Source of the DNA: JAVBSX01 sp031549565
GTDB taxonomy: Bacteria > Planctomycetota > Planctomycetia > Pirellulales > Thermoguttaceae
Assembly (NCBI GenBank): GCA_031549565.1
Contig: JAVBPO010000119.1
Span: 15,922 to 79,921, forward strand
Direction: 5' to 3'
Length of the DNA stretch: 64,000 bases
Of the stretch, positions 49,285 to 58,049 are shown piece by piece. Each line of letters starts with the position of its first letter. The first letter of the stretch is position 1. The notes beneath the pieces are model-generated. The model had not been told where the DNA came from. It was given only the letters and a program-made list of their open reading frames with translations, and did no database searches. The position numbers were made by a program, and so were the translations under genes.

Positions 49285-52233
49285 TTATTGCTCGCGAAGC
49301 AATCGGGTCGGTTCCGTCCTCCCGGCAACGACGGCGGGACCGACCGCCGCCAAAAGACAGAAAACGAAAGCGATGCCGAATCCGACCGAAAGTCGATATA
49401 CCGGAATCGTCAGCGGGGACGTGAAACCGCCGAAGCCGCCCACGTATTTCATCAAGCCGATGAAGCACCACCCGCCGATGAGACCGAAGCCGACGCTGAT
49501 TGCCATGACCGCGACGGAAATCAAAATCGCTTCGGCGAGGATCAATCGAATCAAACCGAACCGCGTCACGCCGAGACTCCGCAGGACGCCGAACTCGAAA
49601 CGTCGTGTCCGGACCGACGCCGCGATGGTTCCCATCATACCGAACGAGGAAATCGCCAGCAGGATCAACGGCATTTTCGCGGCGGCCTGGATCACTTCAT
49701 CGGCACGGTTGCCGACTCGCTCTCCGAGATATTCCCGCGAACTGACCTTGACCATCGGGCGGCTCACGCCTTCACTCTGTGGTGCCATACGATCCGCGAA
49801 ATTTTGCAGCGATCGTTCCAAATCCGCATCGGAAACGGTCGGCTTGCCCGAGGCGTCAAGTGTCCGATCGAACCAGAAATACGCCGCATCGTTCAATTTG
49901 TAATCGTTTTTGACCGTTTCGTAAGGTGCCAAAAGCATCGCACCGGACCGATAACCGCGTTTTCGGACGCCGCTGATCTTGTTCATCCAGAGCCAACCGT
50001 GAATCGAAACGACACCACAGATTTCATATTCGACGATCCGCTCGGACCTGTTATGCGGTGAATCGACGCCACGCTTTCCTTCGCCGCGTTTTTCCGTCGG
50101 TAACACCAGCTCGAGTTTGTCGCCGACGTGAACACCGGCCCGGAAAGCGAACGAATCGGGAACAAGGCAGTACCGACCCCCGGATCGCAGCTTTTCCAAG
50201 GCCGATGCCAGGGTTCCTTCCTGAAACGGTAATTCGATCAAAGGTCGTTGTCCGTGGGGCCGCTTGCCGAACGTTTCCTCGACGTCGAGCCCGAACACGA
50301 CCGCGCTGGTCTGCATCCGAATCAAACCGTTGGCCATGAAACGCTCCGACTGACGCCGCGAAAAATTCGACTGATCGATCGCGAGCGGTACAAACCGTGT
50401 CGAATCGACGCCAGGCATGTTTCGCACGGTATCAACTTCCGAAAACGGTATCCCGGTCGGCAGGAACGTGACCAGCGTATCCGGCAGCGTTTTCGAGGGA
50501 AGATACGGAACGAGCATCGAATAGCCGGAGATTTCCAGGAACGAATAAACGCCCAAACCGACGCAAAGGGCGAGCGTCGTTCCGAGCGTTCGCCAGAGAT
50601 TGCCGCTGAGCTGTGACGCCAACAATTCCTTCGGCAGCCTTAGTGTTCGCGCAACGATCGGCGTGCAAAGCCGTTCCGTGAGCAGTATCACCGAGGGAAC
50701 CAAAAGCAGGCATCCCGCCAGTTGCGTCGGCAAACCGAGGTAAGTGTATAGAAGCAATCGAGCGTCGGAGCTAGGCACGATCCCGTCCCGATAGATGAGA
50801 ATCGGGTTGATCAACAGTAATACTGTACCGACAAATCCGCCGAGCCAAAACCAACGACGGTCGATCATTTGCGGACAGCCTCGGTTCATTCCTTCCAGCG
50901 GACTGATCCGGGTCGCACGCCATGCCGGAAAGACAGCGGCCAAGAGCGAGCCGATCACCGCCGCGGCACCGGAAGTCACGACCGGCGTCATACCAAGCGA
51001 GACGGTTTTTCCGGCCCCGAAAACTTCCGGCTGCATCGAGACGGAAATTTGAAGGACGAGCCAGCCGGCCGCTAATCCGCCGAACCAACCGAGAAGCGAA
51101 AGAATGACACCTTCCCCGAAAACCAGTACGGCGATTTTCCAATGCGGCATACCGACGGTACGCAACATGGCGAACACCCGGGTGTGTTCGGTGACACCCA
51201 TGCTCAAGGTCGTGAAGATAATCAACACGGAAACGAGCGTCGCGAAAAGAATAATCGAATTCAACGTCGCCGCACCGCCCATCAGTCCGGCGGCGGCATT
51301 CTGTCCCCGGGTTTGATCGAGCTTCACTTGGATTTTATCGACATCGAGAAATTTCATGTCGATCCCCCGCGAAGCCAGATGATGACTCCACGTCTTCTCG
51401 AATTGACGAAGATTCGCTCCTTCCCGCAAGCGGACGTAAACGTAATCGATCGCGTCCGATTCCTCTTGTGGAGAAGGCGTCATCTCGATCGGATTCAACT
51501 GCAGGCCCATACGCTGCGCCGTTAACATCGGAACGTACAAAGCTCCGACGGCGGGGTCGACACCACGTCCCCCCGCCGCCAGATTCTGTTCGACGAGACC
51601 GACGACTTTGATTTTGAAATCTCTTGTTCCGATACGGCAAATCACGGAATCGCCGACTTCAACGGGATTGGAATCGTCACTCCCCCAATCTCGAAGATTC
51701 TTTGCGGCGGTCGTTCCCATGACGCCTTCAGGCTCTTCCGCCCGTTCGTCAAACCAACGTCCCTGTTGAATCTCGAAAGGGGATTCGCTCGTTGCGATGC
51801 CGATCACGGCCGGACTTTGCGTGGGGAGTCCCGTGAGGGAACGTTGACGTCGAACGGCGGCGTCATAGTCGGTTTCGTCTCCCATTTTGCCCATGATGTT
51901 GCGGATCTGTCGTGCCGGCGTCACCTGAACGACGAGATCGTCTTTCTCGAGTTCTTCAAGAACCGATTCGGGAAAGAATAGCGGTTTTCCACCGTCTTGC
52001 AGAGGTCCAGAAGCGACGTTTTGACGGGGCGTTTCCTTGCCTGGCACCATCGCGATCTGATAATGTCCGAGATAATGCTCGGCGTCTTCGTCGAAACGGA
52101 GAATCATCAGGTCGAGGCTGCCGACGAGCCAGACGATCATACAAGACATCGCGACGGTCGCAAGGACCGCCAAGGCGAGTCTGGCACGGTGATACCAGCC
52201 GTCGCGTAGAATCAATTGGAGCAACAGTTTCAT
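49285..52233 (-). CDS. FtsX/MacB-like ABC transporter permease
   Basis: The 982-residue protein has two FtsX modules. TM1 (ALAVLATVAMSCMIVWLVGSL) is followed by a periplasmic MacB_PCD-like domain of about 270 residues. Three helices near 300-440 follow, including the segment GVTEHTRVFAMLRTVGMPHWKI that couples to the ATPase. The second half repeats this, with RRFEFGVLRSLGVTRFGLIRLI near residue 865 and C-terminal helices. This organisation suits mechanotransmission transporters (MacB, LolCDE) that move lipoproteins or large substrates rather than importers. Its ATG overlaps the TGA of the ATPase gene by the 4 bases ATGA, so the two are translationally coupled. Confidence 0.88.
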   Translation of the reverse strand: MKLLLQLILRDGWYHRARLALAVLATVAMSCMIVWLVGSLDLMILRFDEDAEHYLGHYQIAMVPGKETPRQNVASGPLQDGGKPLFFPESVLEELEKDDLVVQVTPARQIRNIMGKMGDETDYDAAVRRQRSLTGLPTQSPAVIGIATSESPFEIQQGRWFDERAEEPEGVMGTTAAKNLRDWGSDDSNPVEVGDSVICRIGTRDFKIKVVGLVEQNLAAGGRGVDPAVGALYVPMLTAQRMGLQLNPIEMTPSPQEESDAIDYVYVRLREGANLRQFEKTWSHHLASRGIDMKFLDVDKIQVKLDQTRGQNAAAGLMGGAATLNSIILFATLVSVLIIFTTLSMGVTEHTRVFAMLRTVGMPHWKIAVLVFGEGVILSLLGWFGGLAAGWLVLQISVSMQPEVFGAGKTVSLGMTPVVTSGAAAVIGSLLAAVFPAWRATRISPLEGMNRGCPQMIDRRWFWLGGFVGTVLLLINPILIYRDGIVPSSDARLLLYTYLGLPTQLAGCLLLVPSVILLTERLCTPIVARTLRLPKELLASQLSGNLWRTLGTTLALCVGLGVYSFLEISGYSMLVPYLPSKTLPDTLVTFLPTGIPFSEVDTVRNMPGVDSTRFVPLAIDQSNFSRRQSERFMANGLIRMQTSAVVFGLDVEETFGKRPHGQRPLIELPFQEGTLASALEKLRSGGRYCLVPDSFAFRAGVHVGDKLELVLPTEKRGEGKRGVDSPHNRSERIVEYEICGVVSIHGWLWMNKISGVRKRGYRSGAMLLAPYETVKNDYKLNDAAYFWFDRTLDASGKPTVSDADLERSLQNFADRMAPQSEGVSRPMVKVSSREYLGERVGNRADEVIQAAAKMPLILLAISSFGMMGTIAASVRTRRFEFGVLRSLGVTRFGLIRLILAEAILISVAVMAISVGFGLIGGWCFIGLMKYVGGFGGFTSPLTIPVYRLSVGFGIAFVFCLLAAVGPAVVAGRTEPTRLLREQ

Positions 52234-52946
52234 GCGGCCACCTCCCGGGACGTTTCGTCCGCGATTCGTCCGTCTTTGAGTGTCACACAGCGGTCCCCCC
52301 AGTCGGCGACGTTTTTCTCGTGTGTCACCAGGACGATGGTCCGGTTTTGCTTGTCGCATAATTCGCGAAGCAACTTGCAGAAACGTTCGCTGTTGCCCGA
52401 GTCGAGATTGCCGGTCGGCTCGTCGGCGAGAATCAGCGACGGATTCATCGACAGCGCGCGACCGATGGCGACACGCTGCTGTTCGCCGCCGCTGAGGGAA
52501 TCGGGACGGTGCGTGCGGCGCTCCCTGATTTCCAGTGTGTCAAGGAGTTCGTCGAGCTGTTCCGGCGTCATGGAATTTCCTTTTTCAATACGGGAAGGAA
52601 GCAGGATGTTTTCTTCCGCCGTGAGCGTCGGAATCAGGTTGTACGCTTGAAAAACGATCCCGATATTCGCCAAACGAAATCGGGTTCGGGCGGCGTCATT
52701 CAAGCCGGACAGGTTGACGTGATCGATTTTTACGATTCCCGCGGTCGGCACGATCAAACCGGCCAAGAGGTGAAGCAAGGTGCTTTTTCCGGAACCGGAG
52801 GCACCCGTCACGGTCACGAATTCGCCGTGTTTGATTTTTAGCGACACGTCGGAAAGTGCGAAAATCCGGCTTCGGCCTTGCGTATAGATTTTTGTCAAAT
52901 CGGTTGTTTCAACCGCGAAATTGAAGGAGTCGAAGGACTTTGTCAT
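52230..52946 (-). CDS. LolD/MacB-type ABC transporter ATPase
   Basis: The 238-residue protein has Walker A GASGSGKSTLL near residue 50, the Q-loop in GIVFQAYNLIPTLTAEENI, signature LSGGEQQRVAIGRAL near 150 and Walker B LILADEPTGNLDS. The H-loop is in VLVTHEKNVADWGDR. This is the LolD/MacB/FtsE subclass, which partners FtsX-type permeases. It powers the permease encoded immediately downstream, with which it overlaps by 4 bases. Fifteen bases separate it from the DUF1559 gene upstream, which supports one operon. Confidence 0.93.
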   Translation of the reverse strand: MTKSFDSFNFAVETTDLTKIYTQGRSRIFALSDVSLKIKHGEFVTVTGASGSGKSTLLHLLAGLIVPTAGIVKIDHVNLSGLNDAARTRFRLANIGIVFQAYNLIPTLTAEENILLPSRIEKGNSMTPEQLDELLDTLEIRERRTHRPDSLSGGEQQRVAIGRALSMNPSLILADEPTGNLDSGNSERFCKLLRELCDKQNRTIVLVTHEKNVADWGDRCVTLKDGRIADETSREVAA

Positions 52947-52961
52947 GGCATGGATAGGGGA

Positions 52962-54023
52962 TTATGGTGTCGCAGCGATTTCTCCGCCGGCGCAGGTGCT
53001 TAAGGCCCGCCATACGTCCGTCGCGATGGTGTCATTTAGGAAATGAACGCTTCCGTCGCCGTAGCAGGCACCGACGCCGCCGGTATGGTTGCTGCTCGTA
53101 AAATTGTAATTCGAGTTGTTCGTGCCGCGAATCCAGTTGCCCGGCACCCCGAAGTTCGGAGGGTAATACGTGGAAAAGCCCGTGGCCGTTCCCCGGGACG
53201 AAACCCAGGAGAACCCGCGGTTTCCCCCGGTCGGCGGCGACGCCATCGCGGCGGCCAGCAGGTCGATGTTTTCATAACCGCTCGCGCCGGTGCCGCCTCC
53301 CATGTCCGTAAATGCCATGCGACGCCACGCTTTGCGATCCGTCGTTTCACTCGGACTTTCAAAAGCGAGCAACGTTTCACCGACGGCCAGCGTGTTGCTG
53401 GTGCCATCCGACATTTGCGCCATGCCGGTCGTCTTGTTGCTGAACAAACCGTCTTGAGGCGTCACGTTTCCGATTTCGTAAAACGCGTCGAGTCCGGTTC
53501 CGTTGCAGAACACGTAATTCGTCCCGGCCACCGGCATCGGGTCGCCGGTCGGTCCGTTGGTCGCCCGGACGGGAGTTTTGTTTTCCGATTCGCTCGGACA
53601 GTTCAGCATCGGCAGCACGACGCCGACGATTTCGCGGATTTCCGGTGTCATGCTGCTCTTGTTGGAATAGATCGGTACGTTATTGTCGAACGTCGCGAGA
53701 AACGCTCCCTGCTCCACGTAAGGCAATATCCTCACGTGGATCGACAGGTCCGTGTTCGCCGTCGCGGCGTCATAAGGAGCGGGCCAGATACCGGCGAACC
53801 CGCCGAAACGGAATTCCATACGCGGCAAGGCGTTATAGCTGTCGTGATAATTGTGCATCGCCAATCCGTATTGCTTCAGGTAATTCGTACACTGCATCCT
53901 GCGAGCCGCCTCGCGAGCCGCTTGGACGGCGGGCAGGAGCAGTGCGATCAGTATCCCGATGATCGCGATGACGACAAGGAGCTCGACAAGCGTGAACCCC
54001 TCGCCGAGAGTTTGTTTTTTCAT
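52962..54023 (-). CDS. DUF1559 pseudopilin-like protein
   Basis: The 353-residue protein has the prepilin-like leader MKKQTLGEGFTLVELL, LLPAVQAAREAARRM and a DUF1559 domain (NYHDSYNALPRMEF, NCPSESENKTPV, MSDGTSNTLAVGE). It ends with the H-X9-DG motif HTGGVGACYGDG. It is the first clear gene of a leftward set with the ABC ATPase, FtsX-like permease and repeat-toroid gene. An intimate link between a DUF1559 pseudopilin and an ABC transporter is unusual enough to note. Whether it is a substrate or a partner is unknown. Confidence 0.92.
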   Translation of the reverse strand: MKKQTLGEGFTLVELLVVIAIIGILIALLLPAVQAAREAARRMQCTNYLKQYGLAMHNYHDSYNALPRMEFRFGGFAGIWPAPYDAATANTDLSIHVRILPYVEQGAFLATFDNNVPIYSNKSSMTPEIREIVGVVLPMLNCPSESENKTPVRATNGPTGDPMPVAGTNYVFCNGTGLDAFYEIGNVTPQDGLFSNKTTGMAQMSDGTSNTLAVGETLLAFESPSETTDRKAWRRMAFTDMGGGTGASGYENIDLLAAAMASPPTGGNRGFSWVSSRGTATGFSTYYPPNFGVPGNWIRGTNNSNYNFTSSNHTGGVGACYGDGSVHFLNDTIATDVWRALSTCAGGEIAATP

Positions 54024-54104
54024 GGCTTTTTTGAATAGATGAGAAATCGACTCAAGGTGTCGAACCCTGTCGTGAAAAAAGAAACGGAAATGAAGAGGTT
54101 GTCC

Positions 54105-54956
54105 TCATTCCAGATGTCGCGTGGTGCGAAGTGCGGAAAGATTGTTCGCGAAAAGACAAGCGTCCGAATCGATATTGTACGAAACGGAACGACGAAACGC
54201 CGTTTCACCGAAGGCGTCAAAAGAGAAAAAATCGGGTGCAGGCCCGACTCGTTCGCGATCCTTGGAACAGCCGAATGGTGTCAAAACGGCGACGAGCTCC
54301 AGAGGACGTTGCGGGATATCGGGCTGAAACGGATCGGGAACCGGGAACGATTTGAGCCCATGGACCGCCGCGATCAACGCATCGCAAACGGACCGATTCG
54401 ACGCAAGACGTTCTGCCGGAATCGATTTTTGGAGCGACGGTTGGTTTGGATTACGAACTCGGAGCGATGTTCCGACGCCTCGCGTAACGACCATCCGAGA
54501 CGGCATCGCGCAGACGGCAGAAATCGGAGGGGGGGGCGAGGGGGGCGTGGGTGAGAATTGTGCTTTTTTCAAACAGGCGGCAATCTGTTTGAACAGGGCT
54601 TTGTCGGCTTTGGAGAGGTTCGATTTGCGTTGTTTCAGGTCGGCGTGAAATCGGGCGAGGAAATCAAGTCCGCTGTGGACCAGCGGCTGTTCGGGAGAAA
54701 CGCCGGCGTCGAGAAGTCCGGCGATCACGGTCGTAATCGGCGCGACCCGGCGTGTGTTGGACGGAGTCTTTTCCTTTTGCAGCGCCGTGATCGATTTGTG
54801 CAGATACCGGATCGATTCGGCGACCATTTCAGATTCATATTGAGCGCGAACCTCTTCCGCAAACCCTGTTTGGAGTCCGAAAACGAACACGCATACGAGG
54901 GCAATCGACGGGATTAATCTCAAACGAATCACACGAAATGACGGCTTCACAAGCAC
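54105..54956 (-). CDS. Exported protein, truncated or frameshifted relative of the squalene-cyclase-repeat family
   Basis: The 283-residue frame begins with a basic, hydrophobic signal (LRLIPSIALVCVFVFGLQTGFAEE). Residues 45-100 (ESIRYLHKSITALQKE, PITTVIAGLLDAGVSPEQPLVHSGLDFLARF) align with the first repeat of the toroid protein at 48107-49228, which has GIVVAGLLDAGVPADDP. After a Pro-rich bridge (SPTPPSPPPP) encoded by G-runs, the rest has no resemblance to that family. This is either a real short paralog or a gene broken by a frameshift near 54530, where GGGGGGGCGAGGGGGGCG is a likely slip site. It lies 81 bases upstream of the DUF1559 gene in the same direction. Confidence 0.5.
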   Translation of the reverse strand: MLVKPSFRVIRLRLIPSIALVCVFVFGLQTGFAEEVRAQYESEMVAESIRYLHKSITALQKEKTPSNTRRVAPITTVIAGLLDAGVSPEQPLVHSGLDFLARFHADLKQRKSNLSKADKALFKQIAACLKKAQFSPTPPSPPPPISAVCAMPSRMVVTRGVGTSLRVRNPNQPSLQKSIPAERLASNRSVCDALIAAVHGLKSFPVPDPFQPDIPQRPLELVAVLTPFGCSKDRERVGPAPDFFSFDAFGETAFRRSVSYNIDSDACLFANNLSALRTTRHLE

Positions 54957-55035
54957 GACCTCTTGAATCGAACCACTGAAAAGATTATATATCGAGGGTT
55001 CGTATCGGTCAACCTTGTTCCTTTCGTCTCACGCC

Positions 55036-55088
55036 GCGGGCTGGAAGCCCACCGACCCGGATGCAGGCAAGATGCCTGCGGTCCCAGG
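55036..55088. repeat. Family A element, truncated (right end only)
   Basis: GCGGGCTGGAAGCCC, then GCAGGCAAGATGCCTGC and the terminal GCGGTCCCAGG of family A. It ends 17 bases before the ATG of the MTHFR-like gene. Confidence 0.8.
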
Positions 55089-55105
55089 ATATCCTTTGAA
55101 TCAAA

Positions 55106-56692
55106 ATGAATAACAACAGCTTTCGTCATCGCGTCCAGGATTCCTCTTCGCCGTTTCTTTATGGTGCGGAAATCGTCAGTACCCGGGGGATTCCCGCGGA
55201 AGGGGAAACGGCGGCTCCGCTCACCTTGGCGAAATCGCTTCTTTCCGATTCCCGGATCGCGTGGATTTCGATCACGGACAATCCGGGCGGCGGACCGATG
55301 CTTCCGCCGGATTGGTTTGCCGGACAGCTTGCCGACCAGTCGCACCGTGTCGTCGTTCACTTGACGTGCAAGGATATGAATCGGATCGCGTTGGAAAGCG
55401 CCGCGTGGAGATATGCCGCGGAAGGATTCGAAAACATTTTGGCGCTGTCCGGCGATCTGCCGACCGGCGGTTATCCGAAATTCGGGGCCGGCGTGTTCGA
55501 CATCGATTCCGTTGCGCTGATCGACATGCTCTCGAACATGAACGCCGGACTCGAATTTCCCGGTCGTAAGGGAAACGTCGAAAAATTGAACCCGACCCGG
55601 TTTTTTCCCGGATGCGCGGTCAGTCCGTTTAAGAAAGACGAAAACGAACTTGTCCCGCAATACGTGAAAATGCTCCGCAAAATTCAAGCCGGGGCCCAGT
55701 GGATCCTCCCGCAACTCGGGTACGACATGCGGAAATTCCAGGAGTTGCAACTGTTTCTCGATTCCCGCGACACGGGAACGCCGCTCCTGGGAAATGTGTA
55801 CGTTTTGAACAAAACGGTCGCGAAACTGTTTCACTCGGGCCGGCTCGCCGGTTGCGTCGTCAGCGATCGACTGCTCGCGGACATTGACAAATACGCTTCG
55901 GGAGAAGACAAAGGGAAAAAATACTTCCGGGAATTCGCGGCGAAGCAGCTTGCCGTGTTTCGCGGGCTCGGATTCAAAGGGGGATACCTCGGCGGGCTTG
56001 GAAAACCGGAACAATTTTTCGAAATCCTTGAACTTGCGGAAACGTTTTCCTCCAACGACTGGAAAGATTTTTACTGGGAAATTCAATATCCGCAAACGGA
56101 CGAGTTTTATTGCTTCGAGGATTCCGTCGTGTCCGGCGACCAGACCGGCCCCGACAAAACGCCGCAACTGGAATCCCGATATAAACAGTCGATAAAGTAC
56201 CCGGAGAAAACGAAAAACGTCAACGCCTTTTATCGTTTTTCACGAATGGTTCACGCCATTGCGTTTCACCGCAATCACGGCCTGTACAACGTGGTCGCGA
56301 AACTGTTCCGGCTGCTCGAAAAAGACGCGAAGGAAAAACGTCCGAACCGGGACAAGCAGGGAACGCTGTACAAAATGCTCCATTTCATTGAGGAAGACGT
56401 GAAACACACGCTTTACGGCTGCAAGGATTGCGGCGATTGTGCGTTGCCGGATTTGGCTTATCTTTGCCCGATGAGTCGTTGCTCCAAGAATATGCGCAAC
56501 GGCCCATGCGGCGGGACCGCTCAAGGGCGCTGCGAAGCAGACGACAAGGATTGCATCTGGACGATCGCGTATGATCGGCTTAAATACTACGGCGAATGGG
56601 AGCGGATCGAAAACGAGCCGGTCCGTCAATACGACGCCGCACTTCAGGGAACTTCCGCCTGGTCGAACGAATATTGCAATCGAACCCGATGA
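55106..56692 (+). CDS. Methylenetetrahydrofolate reductase fused to Cys-rich MTHFR_C-type domain
   Basis: The 528-residue protein has an N-terminal MTHFR-like TIM barrel: YGAEIVSTRG, ISITDNPGGG, VVHLTCKDMNR and ILALSGDLPTGG, all MetF-type segments. KLNPTRFFPGCAVSPF and LRKIQAGAQWILPQLGYD follow, where MetF enzymes bind folate. The C-terminal part, from about residue 440, carries a Cys cluster CKDCGDCALPDLAYLCP, SRCSKNMRNGPCGG and a later CEADDKDC, as in PF12225 (MetV-like) domains that bind zinc and/or iron-sulfur. In acetogens the two parts are usually separate MetF and MetV. It should reduce methylene-THF to methyl-THF in the cytoplasm; the electron donor is uncertain. A family A repeat fragment ends just upstream. 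Confidence 0.82.
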   Translation: MNNNSFRHRVQDSSSPFLYGAEIVSTRGIPAEGETAAPLTLAKSLLSDSRIAWISITDNPGGGPMLPPDWFAGQLADQSHRVVVHLTCKDMNRIALESAAWRYAAEGFENILALSGDLPTGGYPKFGAGVFDIDSVALIDMLSNMNAGLEFPGRKGNVEKLNPTRFFPGCAVSPFKKDENELVPQYVKMLRKIQAGAQWILPQLGYDMRKFQELQLFLDSRDTGTPLLGNVYVLNKTVAKLFHSGRLAGCVVSDRLLADIDKYASGEDKGKKYFREFAAKQLAVFRGLGFKGGYLGGLGKPEQFFEILELAETFSSNDWKDFYWEIQYPQTDEFYCFEDSVVSGDQTGPDKTPQLESRYKQSIKYPEKTKNVNAFYRFSRMVHAIAFHRNHGLYNVVAKLFRLLEKDAKEKRPNRDKQGTLYKMLHFIEEDVKHTLYGCKDCGDCALPDLAYLCPMSRCSKNMRNGPCGGTAQGRCEADDKDCIWTIAYDRLKYYGEWERIENEPVRQYDAALQGTSAWSNEYCNRTR

Positions 56693-56754
56693 TAAGAAAT
56701 CCTTCGCCGACGAGCGTGAGGACTTGGTCTACGGTCCCGGGAAAAAGACGACAA

Positions 56755-57795
56755 TCAACCTTCCCAATCCATTCCGATGTCGAGCGACGAATTGGAATGG
56801 GTCAACGAGCCGACGCTGATGCGTTCGACTCCGGTTGCGGCGACCGCGCGGACCGTGTCGAGCGTGATACCGCCGGACGCTTCCAGTTCGGCGGTCGACT
56901 TGAGCCGATTACGAATCTGGACTGCTTTCTTCATGGTTGCCGGAGACATATTGTCCAGCAGGATGATATCCGGTTCCGAAGCGAGGACGTCTTCAAAATG
57001 ATCCAGCGTGTCGATTTCGATTTCGATGAGCGGAATCCGGTCGTCGGGAAAAACCTCGCGGAGCCCTTCGGCTTTTTTTTCGACAAGCAGTTGTTCCAGA
57101 TACGTTCTGGCGCGGCGAACCGACTCTCCCGGCGAAAACAGCCCGCTTCGGTGATCAATGCAGGAGCCGTCGTTTTCCAAGTTCTGGAGTTCTTCCGCGA
57201 TATTTTCCGAGTGATCACTGTCCAAGACATGACCAGGGAGCGCCCCGAACGCGAGGTGGTTGTCCTTGATCAACACGGCGTCGAACAGGCCGGTTCGGTG
57301 ATTCTTCCCCCCACCGCACAGAACCGCGTATTTCTCCAGGCGTCGCCAGCCGAGGGTCGTTTTGCGGGTATCGTAGATTTTCGCGCCGGTTCCTTCAACT
57401 TGGTCGACGAACCGCCGGGTTAACGTCGCGATTCCACACAGATGACCGAGCAAGTTCAACATCAGCCGTTCGGCCGTCATCATGGACAGAACCGGCCCGA
57501 CGAACTCGCCGAGCTTTGCTCCTTTTTCGACGCAATCGCCGTCTTTACAGCAGGAGAACCATTTCAACGACGGGTCGATCATCGAAATGCAGGTCGGGAC
57601 GGCAACCATCCCGGCGATGACTCCCGTTTTGCGAACGTGAAATGAGGCACGCCCCTGAATTCCACGCGGAATCAAGGCTTGACTGGTCAAATCGCCGAGA
57701 TCTCCGAAATCCTCGGAAATAGCAATCGCCATAAGGCGTTTGAGATCTTCCTCGTGGATTTGATCCCAGTCGTTTTGGTGAAAATCACGCTTCAC
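56755..57795 (-). CDS. nadC: Nicotinate-nucleotide pyrophosphorylase (quinolinate phosphoribosyltransferase)
   Basis: The 346-residue protein makes nicotinate mononucleotide from quinolinate and PRPP in NAD synthesis. Typical segments are EDFGDLGDLTSQALIP, NLLGHLCGIATLTRRFVD, YDTRKTTLGWRRLEKYAVLCGGGKNHR (Arg and Lys contacts), LIKDNHLAF, EIEIDTLD, ILLDNMSP, ASGGITLDTVR and ERISVGSLTHS. Most NadC proteins have 280-300 residues. The extra ~50 are inserted after KDNH (about residues 175-230, DSDHSENIAEELQN onward). The start is GTG at 57795, placed 6 bases after an AAAGGGG ribosome binding site. The open frame extends 56 codons further upstream without family features. Confidence 0.92.
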   Translation of the reverse strand: MKRDFHQNDWDQIHEEDLKRLMAIAISEDFGDLGDLTSQALIPRGIQGRASFHVRKTGVIAGMVAVPTCISMIDPSLKWFSCCKDGDCVEKGAKLGEFVGPVLSMMTAERLMLNLLGHLCGIATLTRRFVDQVEGTGAKIYDTRKTTLGWRRLEKYAVLCGGGKNHRTGLFDAVLIKDNHLAFGALPGHVLDSDHSENIAEELQNLENDGSCIDHRSGLFSPGESVRRARTYLEQLLVEKKAEGLREVFPDDRIPLIEIEIDTLDHFEDVLASEPDIILLDNMSPATMKKAVQIRNRLKSTAELEASGGITLDTVRAVAATGVERISVGSLTHSNSSLDIGMDWEG

Positions 57796-58049
57796 AAAAC
57801 CCCTTTCGGTTGAATTTGAACTACGACAAAATATCCGGAATTGTAGGAGAAAGGCCCATAAACTCAACCGGGGGTAAAAGAAGGTATTGGCGCACACGCA
57901 TCCTGCTCTGCGACACTTCCCGTAAGCGGCGTTGGCTTGCCCCGCGTTTGTCATGTGAAACATCAGGTCTCACCGAACGTCCCGAATGCGGCCGCTCGCA
58001 CAGCCCAGCCCGGGGCAAGCCCCGGCGCTAACGGGACGTTTCGCTCAAC
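57796..58049. other. Spacer containing a GCTAAC-bounded palindrome
   Basis: No credible gene. The palindrome AGCCCGGGGC AAG CCCCGGCGCT AACG is at 58007-58035, a near copy of 31894-31920. The rest of the spacer holds nothing I recognise. Confidence 0.6.
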
